Below, piece after piece: positions 6,670 to 14,303 of a stretch of 14,970 nt of DNA. Position 1 is the first letter of the stretch. Every line of letters starts with the position of its first letter. A program made the position numbers and the translations under genes. The notes under the pieces were generated by a model, which saw only the letters and a program-made list of their open reading frames with translations, did no database searches and was not told the DNA's origin. Origin of the DNA: JTS-AC122 sp041742635 (GTDB taxonomy: Bacteria > Planctomycetota > Phycisphaerae > Phycisphaerales > UBA1924); assembly GCA_041742635.1 (NCBI GenBank), contig JBGSIF010000220.1:1-14970 (forward strand). Reading direction: 5' to 3'.

Positions 6670-9507
6670 TCACACTCCAACGGGCGATTGCGCGCTCTTC
6701 CGACTTTCATTCAGCAACCTTCGCAGCACGGTATGCAGCACGCCCCCATTGCGGTAATACTCCGCCTCCACCGGCGTATCGATCCGGCAGCGCGTGGTGA
6801 ACTCGATCTTCTGCCCCTTCTTCTCACCCTGCGTGATCGTCGCCGTTACACGCACGTCGCACCGCGGCTCCACAAGCCCCTCGCTCGACACCGGCAGATG
6901 GATATCGAACGCGTCCGTCCCGCACAGTCCCAGCGACGCCGCCGTCTGCCCTTCCAGAAAGTTCAACGGCAGCACCCCCATCCCAACCAGATTGCTCCGG
7001 TGGATCCGCTCGAACGATTCGCTGATCACCGCTTTCACCCCCAGCAGCAGTGTCCCCTTCGCCGCCCAGTCCCGCGACGAACCCATCCCATAGTCCTTGC
7101 CCGCCAGCACGATCAGCGGCGTCCCTTCCTTCTGATAGTTCATCGACGCGCTGTAGATCGAATCGATCTTCCCGCCCGGGGAGGCCGCTTTGCTCATGTC
7201 CGCCGTCCACCCGCCCTCCTTGATCTTCCCGCTGACCGGATCTTTCGCCAGGTTGTTCTTCACTCGCACGTTGGCGAACGTCCCGCGGGTCATCACCCGA
7301 TCGTTCCCGCGCCGCGAGCCATATGAGTTGAACTCACTCTTACTCACTCCCAGCGACCTCAGGTAGTCACCCGCCGGCGATGCCTCCGCAATGTCCCCTG
7401 CCGGGCTGATGTGGTCCGTCGTCACACTGTCGCCGACGTGCACCAGGCACCGCGCGCCCTTGATCGCCCCCGGCTTGCCCGGCTGCTCCTTCATCCCCAC
7501 GAAATACGGCGGGTGCTGGATATACGTCGAACTCGTGTTCCACTTGTACTGCTCGCTCTTGCTCACCGGCACCTTGTTCCACGTCTCGTTCCCATTGAAC
7601 ACGTTCGCGTATTCCTTCCGGAACTGCTCGGGGTTCAGGCACTGCGCCTTGGTATCCTGCACCTCCTTTAGCGTCGGCCAGATGTCCTTCAAATACACCG
7701 CCTTCCCTTCTTTGCTCGTCCCCAGCGGCTCGGTGACCAGGTCGATCGCCACGCTCCCGGCAATCGCATACGCCACGCACAGCGGCGGCGACGCCAGAAA
7801 GTTCGCCTTCACGTTCTGATGCACCCGGCCCTCGAAGTTGCGATTCCCCGACAACACCGACGCCACGCACAGGTCCCCCTCCTTGATCGCCGCCTCGACC
7901 TCTTCGGGCAACGGCCCAGAGTTCCCAATGCACGTTGTACACCCGTACCCAACGGTGTTGAACCCGATCGCGTCCAAGTCCTCCGACAACCCTGCCTTGT
8001 CCAGATACGCCGTCACAACTTTCGATCCAGGCGCGAGCGAAGTCTTCACCCACGGCTTGCGGGTCAGCCCTAGCGCCCGCGCCTTCCGCGCCACCAACCC
8101 CGCCGCGATCAGCACGTCCGGGTTACTCGTGTTCGTACAACTTGTAATCGCCGCGATCACCACCGCCCCGTGCGTGATCCGGCTCTCTTTGGCGGCGCTG
8201 ATCTCCAGAGCAGGGCCACCATGCTTCACCGTCCCAAACGACCCAAAGATCTTCTCCGCCGACATCCCGAACGACGTGTTACCCAGCGGCGCCGCCAGCG
8301 CTTTGAAAAACTCCCCCTTCATGTTCTTCAGTTCCACCCGATCCTGCGGACGCTTCGGCCCCGCCAGCGACGGCTGCACCGTAGACATATCCAGTTCCAG
8401 CACATCCGTGAACTCCGGCTCCGCGCTCCCGGGCACCCAGAACATCCCATTCGCCTTGCAGTACGCCTCGACCAGCGCCACCGTCGCTTCATCGCGCCCC
8501 GTGAACCGCATGTAATCCAGCGTCGCCTGATCGACCGGGAAGAACCCCATCGTCGCGCCGTACTCAGGGGCCATGTTGGCGATCGTCGCGCGGTCCGGCA
8601 CGCTCATGTTCGCCAGCCCGTCGCCGAAAAACTCCACGAACTTATCCACCACGCCCTTCTTCCGCAGGACCTGCGTCACCGTCAGCACCAGGTCTGTCGC
8701 GGTCGTTCCCTCCGGCAACTTCCCCTTGAGCCGGAACCCAATCACCTCCGGCGTGAGCATGTAAATCGGCTGCCCCAGCATCACCGCCTCGGCCTCGATC
8801 CCCCCCACGCCCCAGCCGACAACACCCAGTCCATTGATCATCGTCGTGTGTGAATCCGTCCCCACGCACGAGTCGGGGTACGCAACAAGATCAGTGGACC
8901 GGGCGTCCCGCCCGGCATCCTGCTTGGTCAGCACCCCCGTCGCCAGATACTCAAGATTCACCTGATGCACGATCCCCGTCGCCGGCGGCACGCACGTAAA
9001 GTTATTCAAACTCTGCTGCCCCCACTTCAAAAACTCGTACCGCTCGTTGTTCCGCTCGAACTCCTTCCCCGCGTTGATCGTCAGCGCTTGTGCCGAACCG
9101 AACGCATCGACCTGGACCGAGTGGTCGATCACCAGGTCGCACTTCACCAGCGGGTTGATCATGTTCGGATCACCCCCGAGTGCCTTCATCGCATCGCGCA
9201 TCGCCGCCAGGTCCACCACGCACGGCACCCCCGTGAAGTCCTGCAGCACCACGCGCCCGGGCATGAACGGGATCTCTTCCTTCGCCGGTGCCTTGGCGTT
9301 CCAGTTCGCCAGCCCCGCCACGTCGTCCTGCGTCACCAGGAACCCGTCGCAGTTCCGCAGCATGCTCTCCAGCAGCACCTTGATCGAATACGGCAACTTC
9401 TCGACATGCCCGATCTTCGCCTTGCCCAGTGCATTCAGGTCGAAATAGGTGTACGAGCCGTGCGCGGTCTTGAGCGTCGAACGAGAGTTGAACGGGCTGG
9501 CTGCCAT
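6670..9507 (-). CDS. acnA: Aconitate hydratase A (aconitase)
   Basis: Catalyses citrate to isocitrate through cis-aconitate in the TCA cycle, in the cytoplasm. 945 residues, near the length of the AcnA/IRP-type enzymes. The three [4Fe-4S] ligands are Cys457 (in SCTNTSNP), Cys523 and Cys526 (in GYGCTTCIGNSG); their spacing of 66 and 3 equals that of E. coli AcnA. The N-terminal domains carry VLQDFTGVPCVVDLAAMRDA and the TDSHTTMINGLGVVGWGVGGIEAEA segment. The C-terminal swivel domain has DHISPAG, SYGSRRGND and GKDYGMGSSRDWAAKGTLLLGV. The ATG at 9507 is supported by AAGGA ending 8 bases upstream. The open frame continues to 9540 but adds only non-conserved residues. The upstream gap is AT-rich with a dyad. 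It is coupled to the thioesterase downstream. Aconitase A rather than B because of domain order. Confidence 0.98.
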   Translation of the reverse strand: MAASPFNSRSTLKTAHGSYTYFDLNALGKAKIGHVEKLPYSIKVLLESMLRNCDGFLVTQDDVAGLANWNAKAPAKEEIPFMPGRVVLQDFTGVPCVVDLAAMRDAMKALGGDPNMINPLVKCDLVIDHSVQVDAFGSAQALTINAGKEFERNNERYEFLKWGQQSLNNFTCVPPATGIVHQVNLEYLATGVLTKQDAGRDARSTDLVAYPDSCVGTDSHTTMINGLGVVGWGVGGIEAEAVMLGQPIYMLTPEVIGFRLKGKLPEGTTATDLVLTVTQVLRKKGVVDKFVEFFGDGLANMSVPDRATIANMAPEYGATMGFFPVDQATLDYMRFTGRDEATVALVEAYCKANGMFWVPGSAEPEFTDVLELDMSTVQPSLAGPKRPQDRVELKNMKGEFFKALAAPLGNTSFGMSAEKIFGSFGTVKHGGPALEISAAKESRITHGAVVIAAITSCTNTSNPDVLIAAGLVARKARALGLTRKPWVKTSLAPGSKVVTAYLDKAGLSEDLDAIGFNTVGYGCTTCIGNSGPLPEEVEAAIKEGDLCVASVLSGNRNFEGRVHQNVKANFLASPPLCVAYAIAGSVAIDLVTEPLGTSKEGKAVYLKDIWPTLKEVQDTKAQCLNPEQFRKEYANVFNGNETWNKVPVSKSEQYKWNTSSTYIQHPPYFVGMKEQPGKPGAIKGARCLVHVGDSVTTDHISPAGDIAEASPAGDYLRSLGVSKSEFNSYGSRRGNDRVMTRGTFANVRVKNNLAKDPVSGKIKEGGWTADMSKAASPGGKIDSIYSASMNYQKEGTPLIVLAGKDYGMGSSRDWAAKGTLLLGVKAVISESFERIHRSNLVGMGVLPLNFLEGQTAASLGLCGTDAFDIHLPVSSEGLVEPRCDVRVTATITQGEKKGQKIEFTTRCRIDTPVEAEYYRNGGVLHTVLRRLLNESRKSAQSPVGV

Positions 9508-9667
9508 GGGGGTTGTCCTTTGAAAAAAAGCGTTCCGCACAACGAACTATCGCCTCGTCGTATCAATCAATCCAATCGATTGAAATAACAACTTCAATCA
9601 CTATTATTTATTTTCTGTACAACCCATGCTCCACGGCGGCACCATCCTTCGACATCCACACCCTCTC
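9508..9667 (-). promoter_or_regulatory. AT-rich aconitase upstream region with a perfect GATTGAA-N8-TTCAATC dyad
   Basis: Bases about 9540-9625 are strikingly AT-rich against the GC-rich surroundings. They contain a perfect 7-bp inverted repeat GATTGAA (9578-9584) and TTCAATC (9593-9599) with an 8-base spacer, and the 10-bp palindrome CAATCGATTG (9573-9582) that partly overlaps it. The composition and position mark the aconitase promoter; exact -35 and -10 boxes could not be fixed. A run of seven T (minus strand, 9529-9523) follows only a 4-bp stem, too weak to call a terminator. The SD AAGGA lies just before the start. The bound regulator is unknown: the adjacent LysR-type protein and Fe-S or iron regulators are both possible. 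Confidence 0.5.
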
Positions 9668-10651
9668 TCACCGCCCTTTCACCACCCTCCGCCATTTCAT
9701 CGACGGCCCCAACTGTTTCACCAGTTCACGCTCGAACGCCGCCACCGCCGCGCTCGGCACCCGATCCCGCCGCCGAACAATCGCAAGCGTTCGGCTCAGC
9801 GCACCCGCCTCCTCCCGGCTGCTCGCCCCCGCCCCAAACCCATCCTCTTTCCTCAGCGCAAACCGCGACACGAACCCCACCCCGATCCCCGCTCCCACCA
9901 TGCTCTTGATGCTCTCGATCGACCGTAGTTCCATGACGACATCCAGCGTCACGCCCGCACGACGCGCGGCTTCATCCACCAACTGCCGCACCGCCGTCCC
10001 CGCCTCAAACGCCACCACCGGCACGCCCACCAGGTCCTTCCACAAAAACTTCTCGCCGCCGCGCCGGCCGATCACGCTCTTCTCCGCCTCGATCCCTCGT
10101 TCCCTCGTTCCCTTAATCCCTTCCCCTCTCCCCGGCACAATCAGCCGCAGTTCGTCCTCCACCAACGGGATCTGCATCAGTTCGCTCGCCATCGCCGCAG
10201 GCACGGGCAACGTGACAATCCCCAGATCCAGTTCCCCGCTCACCACCGCCGCCGCCGTCGCGCTGCTCCCCGTCTCACGCACGTAATACCGTAGCCCAGG
10301 ATACAACTTCCGCACCGCCGATACGACCGCCGGCAACAGATACGTCGTCGCCGTCGCGCCGCCCCCGATCCGGATCGACCCCACTTCGAGCCCCGCGAGT
10401 TGCCGCACCGACGCCACGCCCCGATCCGCCGCCGCCAGTGCCTCCTCCGCATGACGCAGAAACGCACGCCCGGCATCCGTCAACTCCACGCCCCGCCCCG
10501 TCCGGTCAAGCAGCGCCGATCCCACCTCCGTCTCCAGTTTCTTGAGCGCCGCCGACAGCGCCGGCTGCGTCACCCCAAGCACCCGCGCCGCACGCGTCAT
10601 GTGCTTCGCCCTCGCAATCGCTCGGAAGTACCGCAGTGGAGTCAGTTCCAT
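9668..10651 (-). CDS. LysR-type transcriptional regulator
   Basis: 327 residues from the ATG at 10651. The N-terminal winged HTH reads LTPLRYFRAIARAKHMTRAARVLGVTQPALSAALKKLETEVGSALLDRTGRGVELTDAGRAFL (residues 3-65), the canonical LysR pattern. A linker helix and a two-lobe LysR substrate-binding domain follow, e.g. SIRIGGGATATTYLLPAVVSAVRKLYPGLRYYVRETGSS and SGELDLGIVTLPV, where a small-molecule coinducer would bind. The effector cannot be read from sequence. It lies immediately upstream of the aconitase gene in the same direction, with about 160 bases between them, so control of acnA is a fair but unproven guess. There is no SD; a TTG at 10657 is possible but less likely than the ATG, which fits the leaderless promoter. 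Confidence 0.93.
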   Translation of the reverse strand: MELTPLRYFRAIARAKHMTRAARVLGVTQPALSAALKKLETEVGSALLDRTGRGVELTDAGRAFLRHAEEALAAADRGVASVRQLAGLEVGSIRIGGGATATTYLLPAVVSAVRKLYPGLRYYVRETGSSATAAAVVSGELDLGIVTLPVPAAMASELMQIPLVEDELRLIVPGRGEGIKGTRERGIEAEKSVIGRRGGEKFLWKDLVGVPVVAFEAGTAVRQLVDEAARRAGVTLDVVMELRSIESIKSMVGAGIGVGFVSRFALRKEDGFGAGASSREEAGALSRTLAIVRRRDRVPSAAVAAFERELVKQLGPSMKWRRVVKGR

Positions 10652-10688
10652 AAACAAATGTTATGGCTTACCACAGCGCACGTTTCAA
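10648..10688 (-). promoter_or_regulatory. LysR gene promoter with dyad over -10 and start codon (leaderless)
   Basis: On the minus strand, TTGAAA (10688-10683) and CATAAC (10665-10660) are exactly 17 bases apart. Transcription would start near 10653, two bases before the ATG at 10651, giving a leaderless or nearly leaderless mRNA. CCATAA (10648-10653) and TTATGG (10661-10666) form a 6-bp inverted repeat with a 7-base spacer. It holds the T-N11-A core that LysR-family boxes show, and it covers both the -10 and the start codon. Autorepression is the normal LysR arrangement, so this dyad is a plausible self-operator; not tested here. Confidence 0.5.
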
Positions 10689-10874
10689 CCAACCACACCG
10701 ACGCTTGCAGGCACCTTCTGGGCTTCGCCCGCCTCACGCAAACGACTTCGGTGTTGTTGCACGCACATGCTCAGCGAGTTGGAAACCCGCACCTCAACGG
10801 CCCTTCTCTACTTCCAAATACATCCGACACGCTCACGCATTAGCGAACATCGACGCCGTGCCGCCCACCGACAC
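10689..10874. other. Gap between the DinB-family gene and the LysR promoter
   Basis: Between the stop of the DinB-family gene (10875) and the LysR promoter I see no gene. A short GGGC-TTC-GCCC stem occurs near 10728 but has only 4 pairs and no T-run, so no terminator is called. Confidence 0.35.
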
Positions 10875-11363
10875 TCAGAACATCGGCGCAAAGCCCATCT
10901 GCCGCCGGCAGTACGACAACTGCCCGACATGGAACCCTTCGTGCATCGTCATGATCAGCGCGATCGCCTCCCCGATCGTCTTCACCGGAGTCCCTTCCAA
11001 AAACCCAAGCCCGTGCGGCTGGGCCATCCGTCCCGCCTCCACCGTTCGCGTCGCCGCCGTCACCCGCTCGTGCGCCGATTCAATCGCACGCATCAACTCG
11101 TCTTTCGTCGGCATCGGATCCAGCGTCGGCATCGGCTTGGACCCCATCCCGAACTGCTGATGCCACGCCTCGGGCAACACACGCTCCAAACCCAGCACCT
11201 GCCCCGCACCGTCCGACGCCGTCGCTAAGTGCCCCAAGATCCACACCGGCGGGTTCGTCGCCGGCGTCACCTGCATCACCATCTGCGCCGGGGTCAAGTC
11301 CTTCACGAGGGCTTGTAACAACCCCAGGTTCATCGCATATACCACACGTTCATGCTCAAACAT
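10875..11363 (-). CDS. DinB-family metal-binding protein
   Basis: 162 residues forming one four-helix DinB/YfiT-type domain. The three His ligands of the family are visible: His45 in WILGHLAT and His141/His145 in HEGFHVGQLSYCRRQMG, the HxxxH of the last helix. The family binds a divalent metal; some members are thiol-dependent transferases (e.g. bacillithiol or mycothiol dependent), many are uncharacterised. The ATG at 11363 has AGGGAG ending 6 bases upstream. It lies 32 bases downstream of the SDR gene and 3' of a nitroreductase, in the same direction. Together this suggests a detoxification or thiol-stress role, as inference. Confidence 0.88.
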   Translation of the reverse strand: MFEHERVVYAMNLGLLQALVKDLTPAQMVMQVTPATNPPVWILGHLATASDGAGQVLGLERVLPEAWHQQFGMGSKPMPTLDPMPTKDELMRAIESAHERVTAATRTVEAGRMAQPHGLGFLEGTPVKTIGEAIALIMTMHEGFHVGQLSYCRRQMGFAPMF

Positions 11364-11395
11364 CGCTTACTCCCTGACTTCCTGTCTTGTCCGGC

Positions 11396-12121
11396 TCACC
11401 ACCGCATGTGCGTCATCATGTGATAGAACCCCCCGCTCGGCCCGTCCGACCCCAGCGTCGCCAGCCACACGCTGGTCTTCGCCCCATCGCTCACTTCCAG
11501 CGGCGCGCTCTCGCCACCCATGTCCGTCTTGACCCACCCCGGGTGCGCCGCGTTCACCTTGATCGCTGTGCCCCTCAGTTCGTGCGCCAGGTGATTGGTG
11601 TACATATTCACCGCGGCTTTCGATGTGTCATACGCCGTGTACTTCGCCCCGTAGATCGTCGAGTTCGCGTCCGCGTGCTCCGCCACCGACCCCAGCACGC
11701 TCGACAGGTTCACGATCCGCCCCGCCGCACTCTTCCGCACCAGCGGCAACATCGCCTGCGTCACCGCGATCAGCCCAAAGAAGTTCGTCTCGAACGTCTC
11801 CCGCATCACCTCCATCGCCGTCACGCTTGCCGCGCCGTCTTTCGCCCCCATCTGCACCCCGGCGTTGTTCACCAGAATATCCAGCCGTCCGTACCGTTCC
11901 CCAATCCACGCCGCCGCTCGCCCGATCGACCCGGCGTCGCTCACCTCGATCGCCACCACATGTGCATCGATCCGCTCCTTCCGCAGTTCCGCCGCCGCGG
12001 CTTCCCCGCGCGCCGCGTCCCGCGCACCGATCAACACCGTGATCCCCAGCCGCCCAAGTTGCCGCGCCGTCTCCAGCCCGATCCCCTTGTTTCCGCCCGT
12101 GATCAATGCGACGTTCGCCAT
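11396..12121 (-). CDS. Short-chain dehydrogenase/reductase (carbonyl reductase-like)
   Basis: 241 residues from the ATG at 12121, with GGAG 7 bases upstream. The Rossmann motif TGGNKGIG is at residues 8-15, NNAG at 85-88, the catalytic Ser140/141 in NLSSVLGS, and Tyr164-xxx-Lys168 in AYDTSKAA. Arg34 in GARD, after the second strand, points to NADP(H) rather than NAD(H). The HPGWVKTDMGG loop near residue 191 and the overall pattern resemble classical CBR1/plant-type carbonyl reductases that reduce ketones, quinones or aldehydes. The open frame extends to 12187 but adds only variable residues before a typical SDR start. It sits between the nitroreductase (73 bases upstream) and the DinB gene (32 bases downstream) and probably forms an operon with them. 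The substrate is unknown. Confidence 0.93.
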   Translation of the reverse strand: MANVALITGGNKGIGLETARQLGRLGITVLIGARDAARGEAAAAELRKERIDAHVVAIEVSDAGSIGRAAAWIGERYGRLDILVNNAGVQMGAKDGAASVTAMEVMRETFETNFFGLIAVTQAMLPLVRKSAAGRIVNLSSVLGSVAEHADANSTIYGAKYTAYDTSKAAVNMYTNHLAHELRGTAIKVNAAHPGWVKTDMGGESAPLEVSDGAKTSVWLATLGSDGPSGGFYHMMTHMRW

Positions 12122-12193
12122 CGTTGTGCTCCAGTGTTCGACAGACCTGAACCGCGTATCCCACAATCCCGCCTCATCGTCGCTCACCCTCGA

Positions 12194-12850
12194 TCACACA
12201 TGCTTGACCACATCCGCATGTTTCGCCCGCACCTTCGCCAGCGGCGCAAGCCAGTCCCCGGCCGATCGGTACCCCACCGCCGCGACCACGGTCGCCGCAT
12301 ATCCCTCCGCCCGCAGCCCCAGTATCTCGTCATACGCCGGCGGATCGAACCCTTCCATCGGGCACGCATCGACCCCGAGCATCGCCGCCGACGACAGCAG
12401 CACCCCCAGCGCGATATACACCTGGCTCCGCGTATATGTCTCCATGCTCCCCCCGGGCAGCGTCCCCGGACTTGACACGCTCCCCATCATCATGTCCCGC
12501 AGCCCCTTGAGAGCCTCCGCCGCAACACCCCGTACTTCCATCATCCGCCGCACATGCGCCTCCACATCCCCCGCCGTGATCTCCACCTTCCGCGCCAGCA
12601 CCACCAAGTGCGACGCATCCGTGATCTGCGATTGGTTCCACGACACCGCTCGCAACTTCGCCCGCACCCCCGCGTCCTGCACCACGTAAAACCGCCACGG
12701 CTGCAACCCATACGACGACGGCGACAGCACCAACGCTTCCTCCAATACCCGCCATGTTTCCGCCGGCACCCGCCTCGACGCATCGAACGTCTTCACCGCG
12801 TACCGCCAGTTCAGTTGCTTCAGTAGTACGTCCGGTGATACGCCCTGCAT
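12194..12850 (-). CDS. NfsB-type NAD(P)H-dependent nitroreductase
   Basis: 218 residues from the ATG at 12850, with GGAG 6 bases upstream; E. coli NfsB is 217. FMN-binding elements visible by comparison: NWRYAVKTFDASRRV (residues 14-28), SPSSYGLQPWRFYVV (43-57), DASHLVVLARK, and the GVDACPMEGFDPPAYDEILGL plus VVAAVGYRSAGD C-terminal block. The enzyme is a soluble flavoprotein reducing nitro compounds, quinones or other electrophiles with NAD(P)H. An earlier GTG at 12913 would add 21 residues without a usable SD and outside the family length. It heads a likely nitroreductase-SDR-DinB operon. Its promoter with overlapping dyads is described separately. Confidence 0.94.
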   Translation of the reverse strand: MQGVSPDVLLKQLNWRYAVKTFDASRRVPAETWRVLEEALVLSPSSYGLQPWRFYVVQDAGVRAKLRAVSWNQSQITDASHLVVLARKVEITAGDVEAHVRRMMEVRGVAAEALKGLRDMMMGSVSSPGTLPGGSMETYTRSQVYIALGVLLSSAAMLGVDACPMEGFDPPAYDEILGLRAEGYAATVVAAVGYRSAGDWLAPLAKVRAKHADVVKHV

Positions 12851-12985
12851 GTCGTGCTCCGCTGCCTGGATTCCCGCCCCGCCCTTCGATCGTCCCCGCA
12901 CACTCTCGGCCACCTTCCCTCATCGCACGCTCTCCCCCCATTCCACGCCATCCAATACGGATACAAAAGGCAATATTGATCCCCG

Positions 12986-13024
12986 TCGATATCCTATCAT
13001 ATCGATAGTCATCGATACGATCAA
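12986..13024 (-). promoter_or_regulatory. Nitroreductase promoter with two overlapping inverted repeats (putative ArsR-type operator)
   Basis: On the minus strand, TTGATC (13024-13019) and TATGAT (13001-12996) are 17 bases apart, a good sigma70 promoter pointing to the nitroreductase gene. In between and downstream lie two dyads sharing bases. TATCGAT-N4-ATCGATA (13000-13017) has 7-bp arms in the -35/-10 spacer. TCGATAT-N6-ATATCGA (12986-13005) has 7-bp arms covering the -10 and the start site. Inverted repeats in this place are typical for ArsR-family repressors, and an ArsR-type gene ends 67 bases upstream in the same direction. The leader would be about 140 bases. Which protein binds is inferred. 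Confidence 0.6.
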
Positions 13025-13091
13025 AGGCAAGCACTCCCGCCCCACCACCCCCGATTCTTCATCTTCTATTTTGCTCCCCGATACCCGCCGG

Positions 13092-13508
13092 TCACCTCGC
13101 CGTCGGCTCCTTCCCCGCGCGCCCCTTCACCACGCTCCCCGACCTCGCCGCCCCCCGCCCTTCCGCTTTCTCCATCTTCCCCTTCGCCCCGCCCCGTCCG
13201 CGCGGCCTCTTCGCCGGCAACAGGTCCGCCGCGAACGCTCGCATCTGCTCCTCATTCACACTCAATACGTGGTACGGCCCCTCCTTCCTCACCACAATCA
13301 CTCCCGCCTCCGCCAGCGTCCGTATATGGTGCGAGATCGTCGGCTGCGTCAGCGAGAACCTCTCGCAAACATCCGAACACGTCATCTCTCCTGCCTCCCG
13401 AAGCTCGCGCAGCATCTGATGCCGGGTCGGATCGGCAAGCGCCTTGGCAATCATCACAAACGGCGTATCGAGCACATCCCATTGTTGCTCGCCGCGCCAG
13501 CCTTGCAA
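13092..13508 (-). CDS. ArsR-family transcriptional repressor with basic C-terminal tail
   Basis: 138 residues from a TTG at 13508. The winged HTH spans ALADPTRHQMLRELREAGEMTCSDVCERFSLTQPTISHHIRTLAEAGVIVVRKEGPYHVLSVN (residues 23-85), the standard ArsR/SmtB pattern. The DNA-recognition helix is SLTQPTISHHI. The metal-site segment reads TCSDVC with Cys44 and Cys48, not the ELCVCDLC of As(III)-sensing ArsR, so arsenic sensing is doubtful; the pair could respond to other thiol-reactive ligands. After residue 95 the protein has an unusual 40-residue Lys/Arg/Gly-rich tail. The TTG has a G-rich SD (AGGGGG) partly inside the stop codon of the preceding gene, only 9 bases away. In-frame GTG 13475 and ATG 13454 are alternatives. 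The likely target is the nitroreductase promoter 3' of it. Confidence 0.88.
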   Translation of the reverse strand: MQGWRGEQQWDVLDTPFVMIAKALADPTRHQMLRELREAGEMTCSDVCERFSLTQPTISHHIRTLAEAGVIVVRKEGPYHVLSVNEEQMRAFAADLLPAKRPRGRGGAKGKMEKAEGRGAARSGSVVKGRAGKEPTAR

Positions 13509-13517
13509 GTTGACCCC

Positions 13518-14303
13518 CTACCGCTTCCCCGCGAACACCTTTTGCTGCACCCGCACCACGCGTTCCCGATCCCCCGCCGCCCGTTCCTTCAATCCCAGCC
13601 ACCCCATCGCGCCCCGCAGAAACGCATCCTCACTCAGCAGTACCGCCACCGGCTTCACTCCCTTCCGCTCCCGCGCCCGTCCTCCTATCCCCGCTTCCAC
13701 TTCCACTTTCGATTCAACCATCACCTGCCGCTCCGCCGCCTCTCGCCCGGCCGCCCGCACCATCGCTATCGCCGCCGTTGCGCTCCGCCTCCCCCCACCG
13801 CGAAACTCCACCACATCTTCGATCGCCATCCCACGCCTCCCCGCTCCCATCTTCGCTCTTGCTTCTTCCACACGCCCCACTCGCGCATCGATCTCCCCCG
13901 AGCTCACGTCCGCGCTCCCCCGCCGATAACCCTTTCCTGCTTCCTCCCTCTCTTCCCTCGGCCCCACGCACCCCGCCATCTCTCGCACCATCGCTCGTTC
14001 TTTCGACGACAGCCCCACCCGCCGAGAAATCGCCGCGAATCCTCGCTCGCACGCTCCCATCCGCCGCCACTTCCACCACCGCACCACTGCCACCACCAGC
14101 ACCGCACTCACCACACCCATACCACCCACTCCCGTCGGCACCACCCACGACGCACCCCACCACGGCTCCCTCACCACCGCATCACCCAGCACCAGCCGCG
14201 CAGGCTGTATCACCTCTCGTGCCGCGCCCGCTCCAGGCCCAGCCGCTCCCCCCGCCGCATCCCCTGTCATGTTCGCCGTCGCCGCCTTGCTCGCGCCTTG
14301 CAT
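13518..14303 (-). CDS. Single-pass membrane protein of unknown function
   Basis: 261 residues from the ATG at 14303. A Gly/Ala-rich first 50 residues is followed by one membrane segment (about 51-75, WVVPTGVGGMGVVSAVLVVAVV) and a strongly basic stop RWWKWRR, so the N-terminus is probably outside and the remaining 180 residues cytoplasmic. The cytoplasmic part has a helical stretch (ERGFAAISRRVGLSSKERAMVREMAG), an Arg/Gly/Glu-rich middle, and a strand-like end KPVAVLLSEDAFLRGAMGWLGL. I do not recognise the family. The start codon overlaps the upstream stop as TGATG, i.e. reading is coupled to the HEAT-repeat gene. A GTG immediately upstream (14306) is an alternative by one codon. ArsR follows after 9 bases, so all three share a transcript. 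Confidence 0.7.
   Translation of the reverse strand: MQGASKAATANMTGDAAGGAAGPGAGAAREVIQPARLVLGDAVVREPWWGASWVVPTGVGGMGVVSAVLVVAVVRWWKWRRMGACERGFAAISRRVGLSSKERAMVREMAGCVGPREEREEAGKGYRRGSADVSSGEIDARVGRVEEARAKMGAGRRGMAIEDVVEFRGGGRRSATAAIAMVRAAGREAAERQVMVESKVEVEAGIGGRARERKGVKPVAVLLSEDAFLRGAMGWLGLKERAAGDRERVVRVQQKVFAGKR

Noticed and set aside
9523..9550. Transcription attenuator before aconitase
   Set aside because: A run of seven T follows a stem of just 4 pairs (GTTC/GAAC), too weak to support a terminator.
6688..9588. Long plus-strand open frames opposite the aconitase gene (up to about 227 codons)
   Set aside because: They are antisense to a clear aconitase, have Arg/His/Pro-rich low-complexity translation and no SD or domain. 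Long antisense frames are expected in GC-rich genes.
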